Below are positions 30,173 through 40,573 of a DNA stretch of 64,000 bases, in pieces; positions within the stretch are counted from its first letter, which is position 1, and each line of letters starts with the position of its first letter. The DNA comes from Prochlorococcus sp. MIT 1223. Its GTDB lineage: Bacteria; Cyanobacteriota; Cyanobacteriia; PCC-6307; Cyanobiaceae. The DNA lies in the NCBI RefSeq assembly GCF_034092465.1, contig NZ_CP139303.1, positions 496,001-560,000 on the forward strand, read 5' to 3'. The position numbers and the translations under genes are program-made. The notes beneath the pieces are model-generated. The model was not told the DNA's origin, ran no database searches, and saw only the letters and a program-made list of their open reading frames with translations.

Positions 30173-31648
30173 TTAGGAAAGATAAGATTTAAATTGTGTT
30201 TCCCAAGTAGACCTAGACGCATTGTTTTGAGAATCTCCAACAAGCCATACTTGATTACTTGCCCTACTTATGGCGACGTAAGTCAATTGTTTCCTTAAGC
30301 AAAGGTCTTGTGGCCAAAATACATCTGAAGCAACAAAAACATTCTCAAAAGTGCTCCCTTGGCTTCTATGTACGGTTAAGACAGAAGCTGGGCCAACTGA
30401 GGCAAAAGCATCTCTTATAAAAAAGAATTTTCGCCAATATTTTTTGCCTTCTTTACTACCAAGCTCTTTTGCTATTTTACTTAGTCTCTTTAAAAGAAAA
30501 TCAAGTTTTTGTCTTGAGTTCGTCCCCATATGGGGAAGTAGACGTAAAGAAAGTTCTCGTTCTCCACATTTAACTTTTGCAATTTGAGTATTTACCAGAG
30601 AGGTTTCAAATAAATCATCATTATCTAATCCGAAATTCTTAAGATCACAATCTTCAGGAGTAATATCAAGAACAATCATCTCTCTATTAGAGCTAATAAG
30701 CATATCTGGATCTTCCCCTTCATCTTGGCCATCAGAAGATGCTGATGCGGCTGCCATTATAGCCTTCCTAGTAATCAAAACCTCACCTGGCAAAACTGGC
30801 ATTTGATCAGCCATGTCACCATGAATAGCACGTCTTGCATGAGGGATCAATCTTTCTAGGACTCTGTTGGTATAGCACAAAATTCTAGCTTCATCTGGAT
30901 TGTCATTTTCTGAAGCTGATCTTAATGACGATTTAGCATGATCCAACCAACTGATTTTATTCAAAATTCTTACTAAGCTTTTAGACGATTTAACAGGGGG
31001 TATAAGAGGAGGAATCTGACACGGTATTGTGCCATCTCTAACACAATTAGCCAATCGTAAAATAGGGCCTTGATGACGAACTACTTGAGATAATTGTACA
31101 GAGGTACTTCTCTTCATTGAAAATACTGAGCTATGAGATTCTCCAACAGGAGGTAACTGCTCTGGATCTCCTACAAAAACAAGGCGTGTACCAGATGAGT
31201 GTGCACATCTAAGGACTATCTCAAGAAGATTCTGATCAATCATTGAGGACTCATCAATAATGACTAAGGCTAATTCGTTCAAAGAAGTCAATGTCTGATC
31301 TGTCTCTTCACAAAGTTCGATATCACCCTTTCTTTTAAGTTTAAGACGAAGAAGTCTATGAATAGTAGAAGGATACCAAGTAGGTCGTAGCCCCTCTTCA
31401 TCCAGAGCTTTTTTCAAGACCCCAACTGCCTTATGAGTTGGAGCAGCAACAGTCCAACAAAGATTTTTATTTTCCACTAATTGTAAGAACTTCATAGAAA
31501 GAAAAGTTTTACCACTTCCAGCAAAACCACTCATCACGAATGGTTTATCTCCTACTGATTCAGTGAGCCATGAACTGAATAGTAATAAGCCCTCCTTTTG
31601 ATCGCTAGTTAAATTAGCCCCCAAGTCACCATCTATATGAGTTTTCAA
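30173..31648 (-). CDS. RecD-like superfamily 1 DNA helicase
   Basis: A 491-aa SF1 helicase. Walker A is GFAGSGKTFLS (41-51), motif II is VIIDESSM, motif III is FVGDPEQLPPVGE, and the C-terminal motif VLTVHRSQGSTFENV plus YVAISRASNQ complete the UvrD-type second domain. It is shorter than RecD2 and lacks an obvious N-terminal region, so it could be a repair or recombination helicase outside RecBCD. Overlaps the next gene (31645-32154) by 4 bp. Confidence 0.9.
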   Translation of the reverse strand: MKTHIDGDLGANLTSDQKEGLLLFSSWLTESVGDKPFVMSGFAGSGKTFLSMKFLQLVENKNLCWTVAAPTHKAVGVLKKALDEEGLRPTWYPSTIHRLLRLKLKRKGDIELCEETDQTLTSLNELALVIIDESSMIDQNLLEIVLRCAHSSGTRLVFVGDPEQLPPVGESHSSVFSMKRSTSVQLSQVVRHQGPILRLANCVRDGTIPCQIPPLIPPVKSSKSLVRILNKISWLDHAKSSLRSASENDNPDEARILCYTNRVLERLIPHARRAIHGDMADQMPVLPGEVLITRKAIMAAASASSDGQDEGEDPDMLISSNREMIVLDITPEDCDLKNFGLDNDDLFETSLVNTQIAKVKCGERELSLRLLPHMGTNSRQKLDFLLKRLSKIAKELGSKEGKKYWRKFFFIRDAFASVGPASVLTVHRSQGSTFENVFVASDVFWPQDLCLRKQLTYVAISRASNQVWLVGDSQNNASRSTWETQFKSYLS

Positions 31649-32154
31649 GCTAAAGCAAATTTTAGAGTCTGAAATAGGTCAACAGGTGATCCTATATAGA
31701 CAATTCCTATTAAAGCTACAGTTGGTCCAAAGATACTTCCTACTAGTACTTCTAGTCGAGTATGCCCCAAGCTTTCTTTTAATGGGTTTAAAGGATCCTG
31801 GTCAGTTTCTTTAACCAACTTATTAACTGTTGCAGCCGTTATACCAGCCGATCTTCTAATGCCACTAGCATCGTACATAACAATAAAAGCAATTACCGCT
31901 GCGAGTGAAAAGACTGGATCATTAAAACCTAATTTTAGACCAATTCCAGCAGCCGTACCTGAAACCAACGCAGAGTGACTTGATGGCATACCTCCTGTTT
32001 CGATAAGAACAGCAGGTCTCCATTTGCCATTTTTGAATACTTCAAAAAAAAGTTTCGAAACTTGAGCTAATCCGCAAGCAATCAACGCCCAAACTAAAAC
32101 TTCATTAGTTAATAAGTCATAAAACATAGATATCGAAGATTCAATAAAATTCAT
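31645..32154 (-). CDS. Divergent PAP2/vanadium haloperoxidase-related membrane protein (DUF212)
   Basis: A 169-aa multi-pass protein with the motif [19 protein letters not shown], the divergent PAP2 signature, and [14 protein letters not shown] nearer the C-terminus. The family may act on lipid phosphates, but no activity is proven. It overlaps crtE by 4 bp and the helicase by 4 bp, an arrangement that suggests cotranscription after crtE. Confidence 0.9.
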   Translation of the reverse strand: MNFIESSISMFYDLLTNEVLVWALIACGLAQVSKLFFEVFKNGKWRPAVLIETGGMPSSHSALVSGTAAGIGLKLGFNDPVFSLAAVIAFIVMYDASGIRRSAGITAATVNKLVKETDQDPLNPLKESLGHTRLEVLVGSIFGPTVALIGIVYIGSPVDLFQTLKFALA

Positions 32155-33053
32155 CTATCTCTATTTGTTATGTAATCAGCTAATGCTAGAAGGGGTGCTG
32201 ATTTCTCTTTCCAAGGATTCAGCGCGTCTTTCGCCGCCTGAACTAGCTCATTTGCTCTTTCTTTAGATTTTTCTAGTCCTATTAGCTTGGGATAAGTTGT
32301 CTTGTCTGCAATTAAGTCTTTGCCAGCAGTCTTTCCTAGGACCTCGCTACTAGCAGTGACATCTAAGATGTCATCAATAATCTGAAAAGCAAGTCCAATT
32401 CCTTTTGCATAAACGTCAAGAGCATCTAAAAGATCTTGCTTTGCTCCCCCAATCAATGCTCCACAAATGAGACATGCTCTTAATAATGCTCCGGTTTTAT
32501 GAAGATGTATATATTCCAAAGTATCTAAATCAACTTCTTTCCCCTCACTTTCTAAGTCCACAACCTGACCGCCAACCAATCCCGGAGCACCAGCAGCCAA
32601 AGACAGCTCTCCAACAACCATTAAAAGTCTATCTGCTGGAACATCTGAAGTGCGAATTGCAACCATCTCAAAAGCTCTTGTAAGCAAGGCATCTCCTGCA
32701 AGAATTGCTATTGCATCACCATAAACTTTGTGATTAGTAGGTCTTCCTCTTCGAAGATCATCATTGTCCATAGAAGGAAGATCATCGTGAATTAATGACA
32801 TCGTATGAATCATTTCTAAAGCCACTGCTGTGGGCATAGCTTTCTCTGAATCTCCACAAGCAAGCTCGCAAGCAGCCAAACAAAGGATTGGGCGAAGTCT
32901 CTTACCTCCTGCAAGCAATGAGTATCTCATGGCATCTCTTAGTAACTCTGGGTTCTCTGGGCCCAGAGAATCATCCAAAGCTGCTTCTATAAGATTCTTC
33001 GAATTTGCCAAATAATCAGCAAAGTCAAAAGAGGAAATGACCGCCTTAGGCAT
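32151..33053 (-). CDS. crtE: Geranylgeranyl diphosphate synthase CrtE
   Basis: trans-Prenyltransferase making C20 diphosphate for carotenoids, chlorophyll phytol and quinones. The first aspartate-rich motif is [11 protein letters not shown] (about 89-99), the second DDILD near the middle; length 300 aa is typical. Downstream genes overlap, so it heads the crtE-DUF212-helicase unit; folD lies 41 bp upstream on the same strand. Product chain length is inferred from the family. Confidence 0.94.
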   Translation of the reverse strand: MPKAVISSFDFADYLANSKNLIEAALDDSLGPENPELLRDAMRYSLLAGGKRLRPILCLAACELACGDSEKAMPTAVALEMIHTMSLIHDDLPSMDNDDLRRGRPTNHKVYGDAIAILAGDALLTRAFEMVAIRTSDVPADRLLMVVGELSLAAGAPGLVGGQVVDLESEGKEVDLDTLEYIHLHKTGALLRACLICGALIGGAKQDLLDALDVYAKGIGLAFQIIDDILDVTASSEVLGKTAGKDLIADKTTYPKLIGLEKSKERANELVQAAKDALNPWKEKSAPLLALADYITNRDR

Positions 33054-33094
33054 ATTGCAAATTAATTTTGATAAATTCTCTCAGGACTTGTACC

Positions 33095-34000
33095 TTATGG
33101 GAGAAGATCACTAAGAGTAAATGACAAACCGCAATGTTCTTGCCAAAGACTGACTGTATTTACTAAAAGCATTGAAACCGTCATAGGACCTACGCCCCCA
33201 GGGACAGGAGTAATAGCGCTTACTTTAGATTCAACCTTCTCAAAATCAACATCTCCACAGAGTTTTGTTCCCGATTGGTTTTCCATTAAATGGTTTTTCA
33301 CTCTATGGATTCCCACATCAATCACAACAGCATTATTCCTAACATGTTTATCAGTAATTAAATTGGGTTTACCTGCTGCTACTACAAGTATTTCAGCTTG
33401 ACTTGTTAATTCAATTAAGTTTTTTGTACGTGAATGAGCTACAGACACAGTTGCATTAGCTTCCTGCAGCATTATTGCCATAGGCTTTCCCACTAAAATA
33501 CTTCTTCCCACTACTACTGCTCTTTTACCTTCAATGGTTATTTCATTACTTGAAAGCAAAGCCATTATTCCAGCAGGAGTACATGATCTTGGTCCAATTT
33601 CACCTTTCAACAATTTGCCTAAATTTAAAGGGTGTAAACCATCAGCATCTTTACTTGGGCTAATAGCTTTCAAGACTAAGTCTTCATTTAATCCTGCAGG
33701 TAAAGGCAATTGAATCAGAATTCCGTCTACATTTTGATTTTGATTTAATAAATCAATTTCTGATATTAATTGATCTATTGTGGTTTTCTTATCAAGGTGT
33801 AAGACAAAGCTCTTAACTCCAATCCGAGAACAAGCTTTTTCTTTATTCCTTACGTAAACTCCACTTGCAGGATCATCACCAACACGAATGACTGCTAGAC
33901 CAGGGGGCCTTCCAGCATGATCTATCTCAACATCAATCTCATGAACAAGTCTCTGCTCAATATCTTTGGCGAGTGCTTTACCATCAATTTTAATTCCCAT
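33095..34000 (-). CDS. folD: Bifunctional methylenetetrahydrofolate dehydrogenase/cyclohydrolase FolD
   Basis: Interconverts methylene-, methenyl- and formyl-THF. The catalytic Lys region [10 protein letters not shown], the QLPLPAGL strand, the NADP site [11 protein letters not shown] and the C-terminal [12 protein letters not shown] signature are all clear. ATG 34000 ([10 protein letters not shown]) is preferred over TTG 34009. Divergent from the HD phosphodiesterase gene. Confidence 0.97.
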   Translation of the reverse strand: MGIKIDGKALAKDIEQRLVHEIDVEIDHAGRPPGLAVIRVGDDPASGVYVRNKEKACSRIGVKSFVLHLDKKTTIDQLISEIDLLNQNQNVDGILIQLPLPAGLNEDLVLKAISPSKDADGLHPLNLGKLLKGEIGPRSCTPAGIMALLSSNEITIEGKRAVVVGRSILVGKPMAIMLQEANATVSVAHSRTKNLIELTSQAEILVVAAGKPNLITDKHVRNNAVVIDVGIHRVKNHLMENQSGTKLCGDVDFEKVESKVSAITPVPGGVGPMTVSMLLVNTVSLWQEHCGLSFTLSDLLP

Positions 34001-34071
34001 ACAACTCAAATAAGCTTAATAACAGCATGTATCGAATAAATAGCTAGCTTTATGTTCTGCTTCCAAGCTCT

Positions 34072-36174
34072 GTGGCAAAACTTCTCAGAATGAAAAGGTT
34101 TCGGAGACATTGGCTACGCAGCCAATCTCCCAGACGTTCTGTACTTCTATGGAACCCTGCAGAGAAGGTTGGATTGTTTTTGGTATGCATTTTTATCGCA
34201 ATTATCTCAAGCTATAAATTATTAGCTGTTCCTGAATTGAGGCCTGGAGATTTATCTCCATTCGATGCAATAGCACCAAGAGAAGATGTAATTACAGACA
34301 GTTCTGCATTGAAAAAGAAACGCTCGGAACTACAAGCTTTAACATTTGTAAAAGTTATAGATAAAAAGGAGACTGAAAATCTTTTAAGTAAATTAAATAA
34401 TAATCTAAAAAATCTTCAACTTCTAATTGAAAATAATGAGGTTGAAAGAAGTGAAATCAAATTAAAAGCAAAAGAAAGGTATTGGCTTTATAACCAATAT
34501 AAAGAAAATAAAGAAAAATGGCAGAAAGAAATTATTTTTGTTTCCAAAAATATGCTTAGCCAAGGCTTAGTTAAGAATCTTGCAATAGACCAACTGAAAG
34601 ACTCAGCTGCACTTCAATTGTCGTTATTTAACCCTGTTAATTCAACCTCCAACTCTATTGGGAGTAAATTAATTGCAAAAACATTCGAAGGCAAAACAAA
34701 TCTCAAGCATGATCCAACAAGAAGTCAAAAGCTTTTTGAGGAGCAAATAAGTAAGCAAGGTATACCTAAGCATCCTTTAATTAAAAAAGGAGATTTAATC
34801 ATTCAAAAAGGCGATGTTATAAACCAAAAGGACTTTGATTTTCTGGCTCATTTTGGATTAATAAAAATAACGCCAAGACCCACTGAATGGTTTTATAAAT
34901 TCACAGAAGCACTAGCAAGTTGTGGGGTTTTGATATTAATAATGAGAAGAGAAAAACCAAGGTTAAAGACACGACAAGCACTTCTTTCATTAGGATTGAT
35001 ATCAATTGTTCAAGTAAGCAAGATTTGGTTTGGAGCAGCAATAAGTCCTCTTGCAATAATCGTGCCACCTACTCTTTTATTATCGCAAGGGATTGGAACT
35101 GCTTCGGCTTTAGCTTGGATGTCAATAGCATGCTTCATATGGCCTGCACCTGTAACTGGTATTGAAGAAGGCAGATTAATAATTGCAGCCATCTCAGCTG
35201 CTTTGGTTGCATTCCTAGGAAGAAGAATGAGAAGTCGTGCAGAACTACTACAAATTGCAATTTTATTGCCTTGTCTTGCTTTAGGAGGAGAATGGTTTTT
35301 TCTTAGAAGTCAATTTTCTTATATAAAAATAAATTCAGTAAATCTATCCTCAGGAGCAGAAAGCTTGATATCAGAGGCATTTGTAGTTGGAGCAATAATA
35401 ATGTTTACAATCCTTCTTTTACCAATAATAGAAAACACTTTTGGTCTATTAACAAGTGCTCGATTAATGGAACTTGCAGACCAAGAAAGACCTTTACTAA
35501 GGAGACTTTCAAAAGAAGCTCCTGGTACATTTGAGCATACGTTAATGATTTGCGGACTAGCTGAAGAAGGAGCCAGAAGCATAGGAGCAGATATTGACCT
35601 AATCAGAACAGGAGCTTTATATCATGACGTAGGGAAACTGCATGCTCCCGAATGGTTTATAGAGAATCAAGAAGATGGTGTTAATCCACATGATGCGATA
35701 AAAGATCCATTTAAAAGTGCAGATATTTTGCAAGCCCATGTTGATGAAGGATTAAAACTTGCTAGGAGATATCGTCTCCCTGGAGCAATTGCTGATTTTA
35801 TTCCAGAACATCAAGGGACATTAAAGATGGGATATTTCCTCCATCAAGCAAGACAAAAAGATCCTTCTACATCTGAAAAAAGGTTTCGTTATAGAGGACC
35901 TAATCCACAATCTAAGGAAACTGCGATCCTTATGTTGGCAGATGGTTGTGAAGCTGCTCTAAGATCTCTTGAAGCAAAAACCACTGATAATGAAGCCTGC
36001 GATACTGTTAGAAAAATAATAAAGTCCCGTCAAACAGATGGCCAACTTTTAGAGAGCAGCTTAACTAGATCAGAAATGGAATTAGTTATACAAGGCTTCG
36101 TAAGAGTATGGAGAAGAATGCGTCATAGACGTTTGAAATATCCAGTTAGTACACAAAAGAAATTAATAAATTAA
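34072..36174 (+). CDS. pgpH: 7TM-HD membrane phosphohydrolase (PgpH-type c-di-AMP phosphodiesterase)
   Basis: The 700-aa protein has one N-terminal membrane segment, an extracytoplasmic 7TMR-HDED-like region to about residue 270, seven or so membrane helices to about 470, and a cytosolic HD domain with HTLMIC near 488 and YHDVGK at 517-522. This is the architecture of PgpH, which hydrolyses c-di-AMP. GTG 34072 is the start. It complements the cyclase CdaA at 5313-6215. Substrate is inferred from the family. Confidence 0.92.
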   Translation: MAKLLRMKRFRRHWLRSQSPRRSVLLWNPAEKVGLFLVCIFIAIISSYKLLAVPELRPGDLSPFDAIAPREDVITDSSALKKKRSELQALTFVKVIDKKETENLLSKLNNNLKNLQLLIENNEVERSEIKLKAKERYWLYNQYKENKEKWQKEIIFVSKNMLSQGLVKNLAIDQLKDSAALQLSLFNPVNSTSNSIGSKLIAKTFEGKTNLKHDPTRSQKLFEEQISKQGIPKHPLIKKGDLIIQKGDVINQKDFDFLAHFGLIKITPRPTEWFYKFTEALASCGVLILIMRREKPRLKTRQALLSLGLISIVQVSKIWFGAAISPLAIIVPPTLLLSQGIGTASALAWMSIACFIWPAPVTGIEEGRLIIAAISAALVAFLGRRMRSRAELLQIAILLPCLALGGEWFFLRSQFSYIKINSVNLSSGAESLISEAFVVGAIIMFTILLLPIIENTFGLLTSARLMELADQERPLLRRLSKEAPGTFEHTLMICGLAEEGARSIGADIDLIRTGALYHDVGKLHAPEWFIENQEDGVNPHDAIKDPFKSADILQAHVDEGLKLARRYRLPGAIADFIPEHQGTLKMGYFLHQARQKDPSTSEKRFRYRGPNPQSKETAILMLADGCEAALRSLEAKTTDNEACDTVRKIIKSRQTDGQLLESSLTRSEMELVIQGFVRVWRRMRHRRLKYPVSTQKKLIN

Positions 36175-36206
36175 CCTCAATAAAAAAAATAACTCAAAAA
36201 TAACTT

Positions 36207-36596
36207 TTAAAGTCTTATTTTTCTATGTCCAGGCCTACACCAATAAATTAATGCAATCAAATTAAAGATAGCAATTAATAATGATAATCCACTTAATCCA
36301 AATATATCGCCCTCATCAATTAGTCGATATATTCCATATGGCAAAGTTCCTGATACAGCCATTGACAAGGCAACAATTGACATAATTACCCCCCACTGCC
36401 TTTCAGCAAAAAGTCCAGAAGCAGCTACTATTCCAACAACTGCGGCTGGCCAACCAAGAAAAATAGCAACCCATAAGTTTGCCCATTGCAAAGGTGGGCC
36501 AGAACTTACTACGAAAGCAATAAAAGGAATTGCTGCAATATTTGCCAGTAAGCCTAACCAGGCAAATATCCAGTATCCACTTAAGCTGCTTCTCAT
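36207..36596 (-). CDS. Four-helix membrane protein, conserved hypothetical
   Basis: A 129-aa protein with four hydrophobic segments (about 9-31, 40-62, 70-90 and 100-120) and a short basic tail. Trp-rich segments (WANLWVAIFLGWPAAVVG) suggest a compact bundle in the thylakoid or plasma membrane. It converges with the phosphodiesterase gene (32-bp gap). No family recognised. Confidence 0.75.
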   Translation of the reverse strand: MRSSLSGYWIFAWLGLLANIAAIPFIAFVVSSGPPLQWANLWVAIFLGWPAAVVGIVAASGLFAERQWGVIMSIVALSMAVSGTLPYGIYRLIDEGDIFGLSGLSLLIAIFNLIALIYWCRPGHRKIRL

Positions 36597-36811
36597 TAAT
36601 AAATGCTTTACTTATACCAAGTTAGTCAAATATCAAGCAAATAATCAATGACGTCAAAAGGTTTTAGTGATTGAAATAACTGTCAGAATTCTAAGTAAAG
36701 TCTACAAAGAAGTATTTATTACAAATACTAATAATTACGATAAAGTCATTTATTAAAAATTCTTTAATAGCAAACAGCTGAGGACTAGCTAGTTCTATTA
36801 GTAGATATTAA

Positions 36812-37036
36812 TTAAATTGAATTGTTGGGATAGCAAACTGTTCTCCAAGAACCGTTACTAGTCATAACTTCAATTCCTATAGATCTATCATCTAATGAAC
36901 CACTAAGACCTTGCCCATTACACCAATTCTTTGCAGCCCCCAAAGCCGCATCCATAGAATCATATGGAGCATCTAAAACCTTATGAGGCCTCCCATCTAA
37001 CCCTATAAGCCTATAAATACTTTGCTTAAACGCCAT
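36812..37036 (-). CDS. Small conserved protein, function unknown
   Basis: About 74 aa from ATG 37036 (MAFKQSIYRL); an in-frame upstream ATG at 37045 is possible. Soluble, with a DAALGAAKNWC helix, a GIEVMTSNGSWRTVC end and two cysteines. This resembles short cyanobacterial proteins of unknown function downstream of leuA. It is 86 bp from leuA on the same strand. Confidence 0.7.
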   Translation of the reverse strand: MAFKQSIYRLIGLDGRPHKVLDAPYDSMDAALGAAKNWCNGQGLSGSLDDRSIGIEVMTSNGSWRTVCYPNNSI

Positions 37037-37122
37037 AAGCCTCAAACAAGTTAACCGATTTATTTTATATGGAAGGCTATGTAGATAGACAAGAGTAAAA
37101 ACTACCTTCCATCCAAATTCAG

Positions 37123-38745
37123 CTAGATAGCTTGAGCTGATTGAGATTCAATCAGGTCAAGCTGGGGATGAATAGGAGCTTTCTTATTAACAGAGACCAA
37201 ACGGTTAAGTGCATTCACATATGCCTGTGCAGCAGCAACAACAACATCAGTATCTGCGGAATGACCAGAAAAAAGATTATTTTTATACCTAACTCTAATT
37301 GTCACTTCTCCTAAAGCATCAATACCTTCAGTAACAGACTTAACGGAAAACTCAGTAAGTTCATTTGGAATACCAACTAGTGAATCTAAAGCCCTAACAA
37401 CAGCGTCAACAGGTCCAGTACCCAAGGATACAGAAGTTTTCTCATCACCTTCTGGATCCATCAAAGTTACTGTAGCAGTAGGCTTCAAGCTAGTTCCACA
37501 GCTGACCTGAACTAACCGTAATTCATAAAAAGCATCTGGCTGCTGAACTTGTTCACTCACGATTGCTTCTAAATCCCTATCAGTTATTTCTCTTTTCCTA
37601 TCAGCTAAATCCTTGAATCTTGCAAAGGCATCATTTAAATCTTCTCTACTTAAATCATACCCAAGCTCTTCGAGTCTTGCCCTAACAGCATTCCTTCCAC
37701 TTAGTTTCCCAAGTGAGATTTTACTATCTGTCAATCCTATTGTTTTGGCATCGACTATTTCGTAAGTAAGCCTATTCTTAAGTACACCATCTTGATGAAT
37801 TCCAGACTCGTGAGCAAAAGCATTTGCTCCCACTATTGCTTTATTAGGTTGGACAATCATACCCGTTAAGTTAGAAACTAGTCTAGAAGTTTTAGTAATC
37901 TCCTCAGTCCTAATAGCAGTTAATGGTGTAGGGCTTTCAGGCTGTCTTCCAAAGAAGGGATTATAAAAACCTCTCCTAACATGTAATGCCATAACCAATT
38001 CTTCTAAAGCAGCATTACCTGCTCTTTCCCCAATTCCATTAATTGTGCACTCTAGTTGTCTAGCTCCATTCTTAATAGCTTCCAAGAAATTAGCTACAGC
38101 CAAACCTAAATCATTATGTCCGTGAACGGATAAAATAGCCTCGTCAATATTATTAACATTTTTATTAATACCTGAAATTAAATTTCCAAATTCTGTAGGT
38201 GTTGTATATCCAACAGTATCAGGAATATTTATAGTTCCTGCTCCTGCAGAAATCGCAAGTTCGATTACTTGGTATAAAAATTCCGGATCACTTCTGGCTG
38301 CATCCTCACATGAGAATTCAACATCATCAACCAAGCATTTAGCATATCTAACCATCTCCGGAACAATTCCCAAGACATCAGATCTCGATTTGCGAAGTTT
38401 ATGCTCAAGATGAATATCGCTTGTGGCAATAAATGTATGAATTCTTTTTTTAGGAGCAGGTTCAACCGCATCAGCACATGCTTTGATATCAGATTTTGAA
38501 GCTCGAGACAATCCACAAATAATTGGGCCTTCTTCTCCTCCTACTACTTCAGCAATTTTTTGTACGGCAGCAAAGTCTCCCTGACTAGCAAAAGGGAAAC
38601 CAGCCTCAATAATATCTACTCCCAATCTTGCAAGCTGTTGAGCTATAGCAAGTTTTTCCTCCAAATTGAGGCTTGCGCCAGGAGATTGCTCTCCATCTCT
38701 AAGGGTAGTATCAAAAATTAAAACGCGGCCGGGATCCTTAGCCAT
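37123..38745 (-). CDS. leuA: 2-Isopropylmalate synthase
   Basis: First committed step of leucine synthesis. The N-terminal [13 protein letters not shown], the metal site in HGHNDLGLA (around 210), the catalytic-domain [13 protein letters not shown] and a C-terminal regulatory LeuA dimer domain (about 400-520) are all present. Length 540 aa is typical of the allosteric long form. The 255-bp region upstream, AT-rich with an inverted repeat, likely carries its promoter. Confidence 0.97.
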   Translation of the reverse strand: MAKDPGRVLIFDTTLRDGEQSPGASLNLEEKLAIAQQLARLGVDIIEAGFPFASQGDFAAVQKIAEVVGGEEGPIICGLSRASKSDIKACADAVEPAPKKRIHTFIATSDIHLEHKLRKSRSDVLGIVPEMVRYAKCLVDDVEFSCEDAARSDPEFLYQVIELAISAGAGTINIPDTVGYTTPTEFGNLISGINKNVNNIDEAILSVHGHNDLGLAVANFLEAIKNGARQLECTINGIGERAGNAALEELVMALHVRRGFYNPFFGRQPESPTPLTAIRTEEITKTSRLVSNLTGMIVQPNKAIVGANAFAHESGIHQDGVLKNRLTYEIVDAKTIGLTDSKISLGKLSGRNAVRARLEELGYDLSREDLNDAFARFKDLADRKREITDRDLEAIVSEQVQQPDAFYELRLVQVSCGTSLKPTATVTLMDPEGDEKTSVSLGTGPVDAVVRALDSLVGIPNELTEFSVKSVTEGIDALGEVTIRVRYKNNLFSGHSADTDVVVAAAQAYVNALNRLVSVNKKAPIHPQLDLIESQSAQAI

Positions 38746-39000
38746 AAATCCATTCCTAATGGTTATTGGTCGGATTGAAGATTAATAATATAAGTCTAAT
38801 TGATTTCTTCCTTAAGGATAATATCTATTTAAACAAAATAACTTTAGTCAATTTATTTATTTAATTTGAATAAATAAGATAATTGTAAAAAAATCACTTC
38901 AAGAACCATTAATAAAAAGTCTTTTCTTTTAAAGAAATTAATTAAACCCCAATAAACAACTCATTAGCATTCTAAAGTGAGGCAAATGGTGTGGTGAAAT
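38746..39000. promoter_or_regulatory. divergent leuA/GH57 intergenic region with AT inverted repeat
   Basis: The 255-bp gap between divergent leuA and the GH57 gene is over 75 percent A/T. TTATTTATT (38853-38861) and AATAAATAA (38869-38877) form a perfect 9-bp inverted repeat with a 7-bp loop. All-AT pairing makes the RNA stem weak, so a DNA-level role is more likely. No ORF found. Confidence 0.35.
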
Positions 39001-40563
39001 TTGTCCAACGGTAAATTAGCACTAGTACTCCATGCACATCTACCTTACGTCAGGTCAGCCGCATCAGGTTCTCTTGAAGAAGACTGGTTTTTCCAAGCCC
39101 TGATGGAATGCTATCTACCTCTTTTAAAAACCTTAGAAGATGCATCAGCATCAAAAACACAGCAACCGAAAATAACTATTAGCCTTTCACCAACTCTTTT
39201 ATCCTTGCTAAATGACAAAGAACTAAAAAATCGCTTCCCAACTTGGCTTAAAGCGAGAATAAAACTTCTAGATAATCTTCCAGATATTTATCAAAGCGCA
39301 GCAAATAATCTTAAGCAAACTATTTCAACTCAATTAAATGAATGGCAAAATTGTAATGGAGATATAATTAATCGTTTTGCAGAACTTCAAAAACTAAGAG
39401 TTATTGATCTTCTAACTTGCGCTGCTACTCATGGATATCTGCCTTTACTTCGGGAAAATCCACAAGCAGTATTAGGTCAATTAAAAACTGCAATAAGAGA
39501 ACATACTCGTTTAATTGGTTCTCCTCCTCTAGGAATATGGCTCCCGGAATGTGCTTATTACGAAGGTCTTGACTATTTAATGGCCAAAACTGGATTGAAA
39601 TATGCAATTTTAGACGGGCATGGAGTATTGCATGCAAATCCAAGGCCTAGATATGGGCTTTATGCTCCAATTTGTAGCAAAAATGGAATCGCATTTTTTG
39701 GTAGAGATAGTAAATCAACTCTCCCTGTATGGTCATCAATTGAAGGATATCCTGGTCATCCTGAATACAGAGAATTCCATAGAGATTTAGGATGGGACTT
39801 ATCTATTGAGAAACTAAACGAAATAGGAATTCAAGATCAAAGACCTTTAGGAATAAAACTACATAAAGTTACAGGGCAAAAAATCTCATTAGATCAAAAG
39901 AAAGTATATGAACCGGGTAAAGCAAAAAAAATGATAAAGGCTCATGCGAAAGAATATCTACAAGGAAGGAAAAGACAATTATTAGAATTAAATAAGACCA
40001 TGGGAATTGAGCCTTTGTTAGTAGCACCATTTGATGCAGAACTTTTTGGCCATTGGTGGTTTGAAGGACCTAGTTTCCTTTCCGAACTTTTTCAACAAGC
40101 TAAAAAAGAAGGAATAAAATTTACTCGATTAATAGATCAATTATCTAAGACACCAAAGCTCCAATTATGTGATCCTTCGCCATCAAGTTGGGGGCAAGGC
40201 GGATATCATAATTATTGGATAAATGAAAGTAATTCCTGGATAGTGCCAGAATGGAATAAAGCATCAATTGCCATGATTAAAAGATCTTCAATTGGTGTTT
40301 CAAATGAATCAGATATCAAACTCCTCCAACAAGCCGCAAGAGAACTTTTATTAGCTCAATCATCAGATTGGAGTTTTATATTGAGAGCGGGTACTACAAC
40401 TCAACTAGCAAAAGATCGGATCAATAAGCACTTGAATAGATTTTGGAAATTAATAAATGCAATAGAAGGGAAAGAAGCTTTATCTTTTAAACACTTATCT
40501 GAAATAGAAAAGGAAGATTCTTTATTTCCTTTAATACAAGCAAGTGATTGGAGTGAAATTTAA
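39001..40563 (+). CDS. GH57 alpha-glucan enzyme (probable branching enzyme)
   Basis: Glycoside hydrolase family 57 enzyme of alpha-glucan metabolism. Motif 1 is HAHLPYVR near the start, WLPECAYY carries the likely nucleophile E183, and FDAELFGHWW the acid/base D345. A C-terminal helical domain with HLNRFWKLINAIEG resembles that of GH57 branching enzymes. TTG 39001 is used. 520 aa. It converges with the lycopene cyclase gene (10-bp gap). Confidence 0.88.
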   Translation: MSNGKLALVLHAHLPYVRSAASGSLEEDWFFQALMECYLPLLKTLEDASASKTQQPKITISLSPTLLSLLNDKELKNRFPTWLKARIKLLDNLPDIYQSAANNLKQTISTQLNEWQNCNGDIINRFAELQKLRVIDLLTCAATHGYLPLLRENPQAVLGQLKTAIREHTRLIGSPPLGIWLPECAYYEGLDYLMAKTGLKYAILDGHGVLHANPRPRYGLYAPICSKNGIAFFGRDSKSTLPVWSSIEGYPGHPEYREFHRDLGWDLSIEKLNEIGIQDQRPLGIKLHKVTGQKISLDQKKVYEPGKAKKMIKAHAKEYLQGRKRQLLELNKTMGIEPLLVAPFDAELFGHWWFEGPSFLSELFQQAKKEGIKFTRLIDQLSKTPKLQLCDPSPSSWGQGGYHNYWINESNSWIVPEWNKASIAMIKRSSIGVSNESDIKLLQQAARELLLAQSSDWSFILRAGTTTQLAKDRINKHLNRFWKLINAIEGKEALSFKHLSEIEKEDSLFPLIQASDWSEI

Positions 40564-40573
40564 TATTATCCAA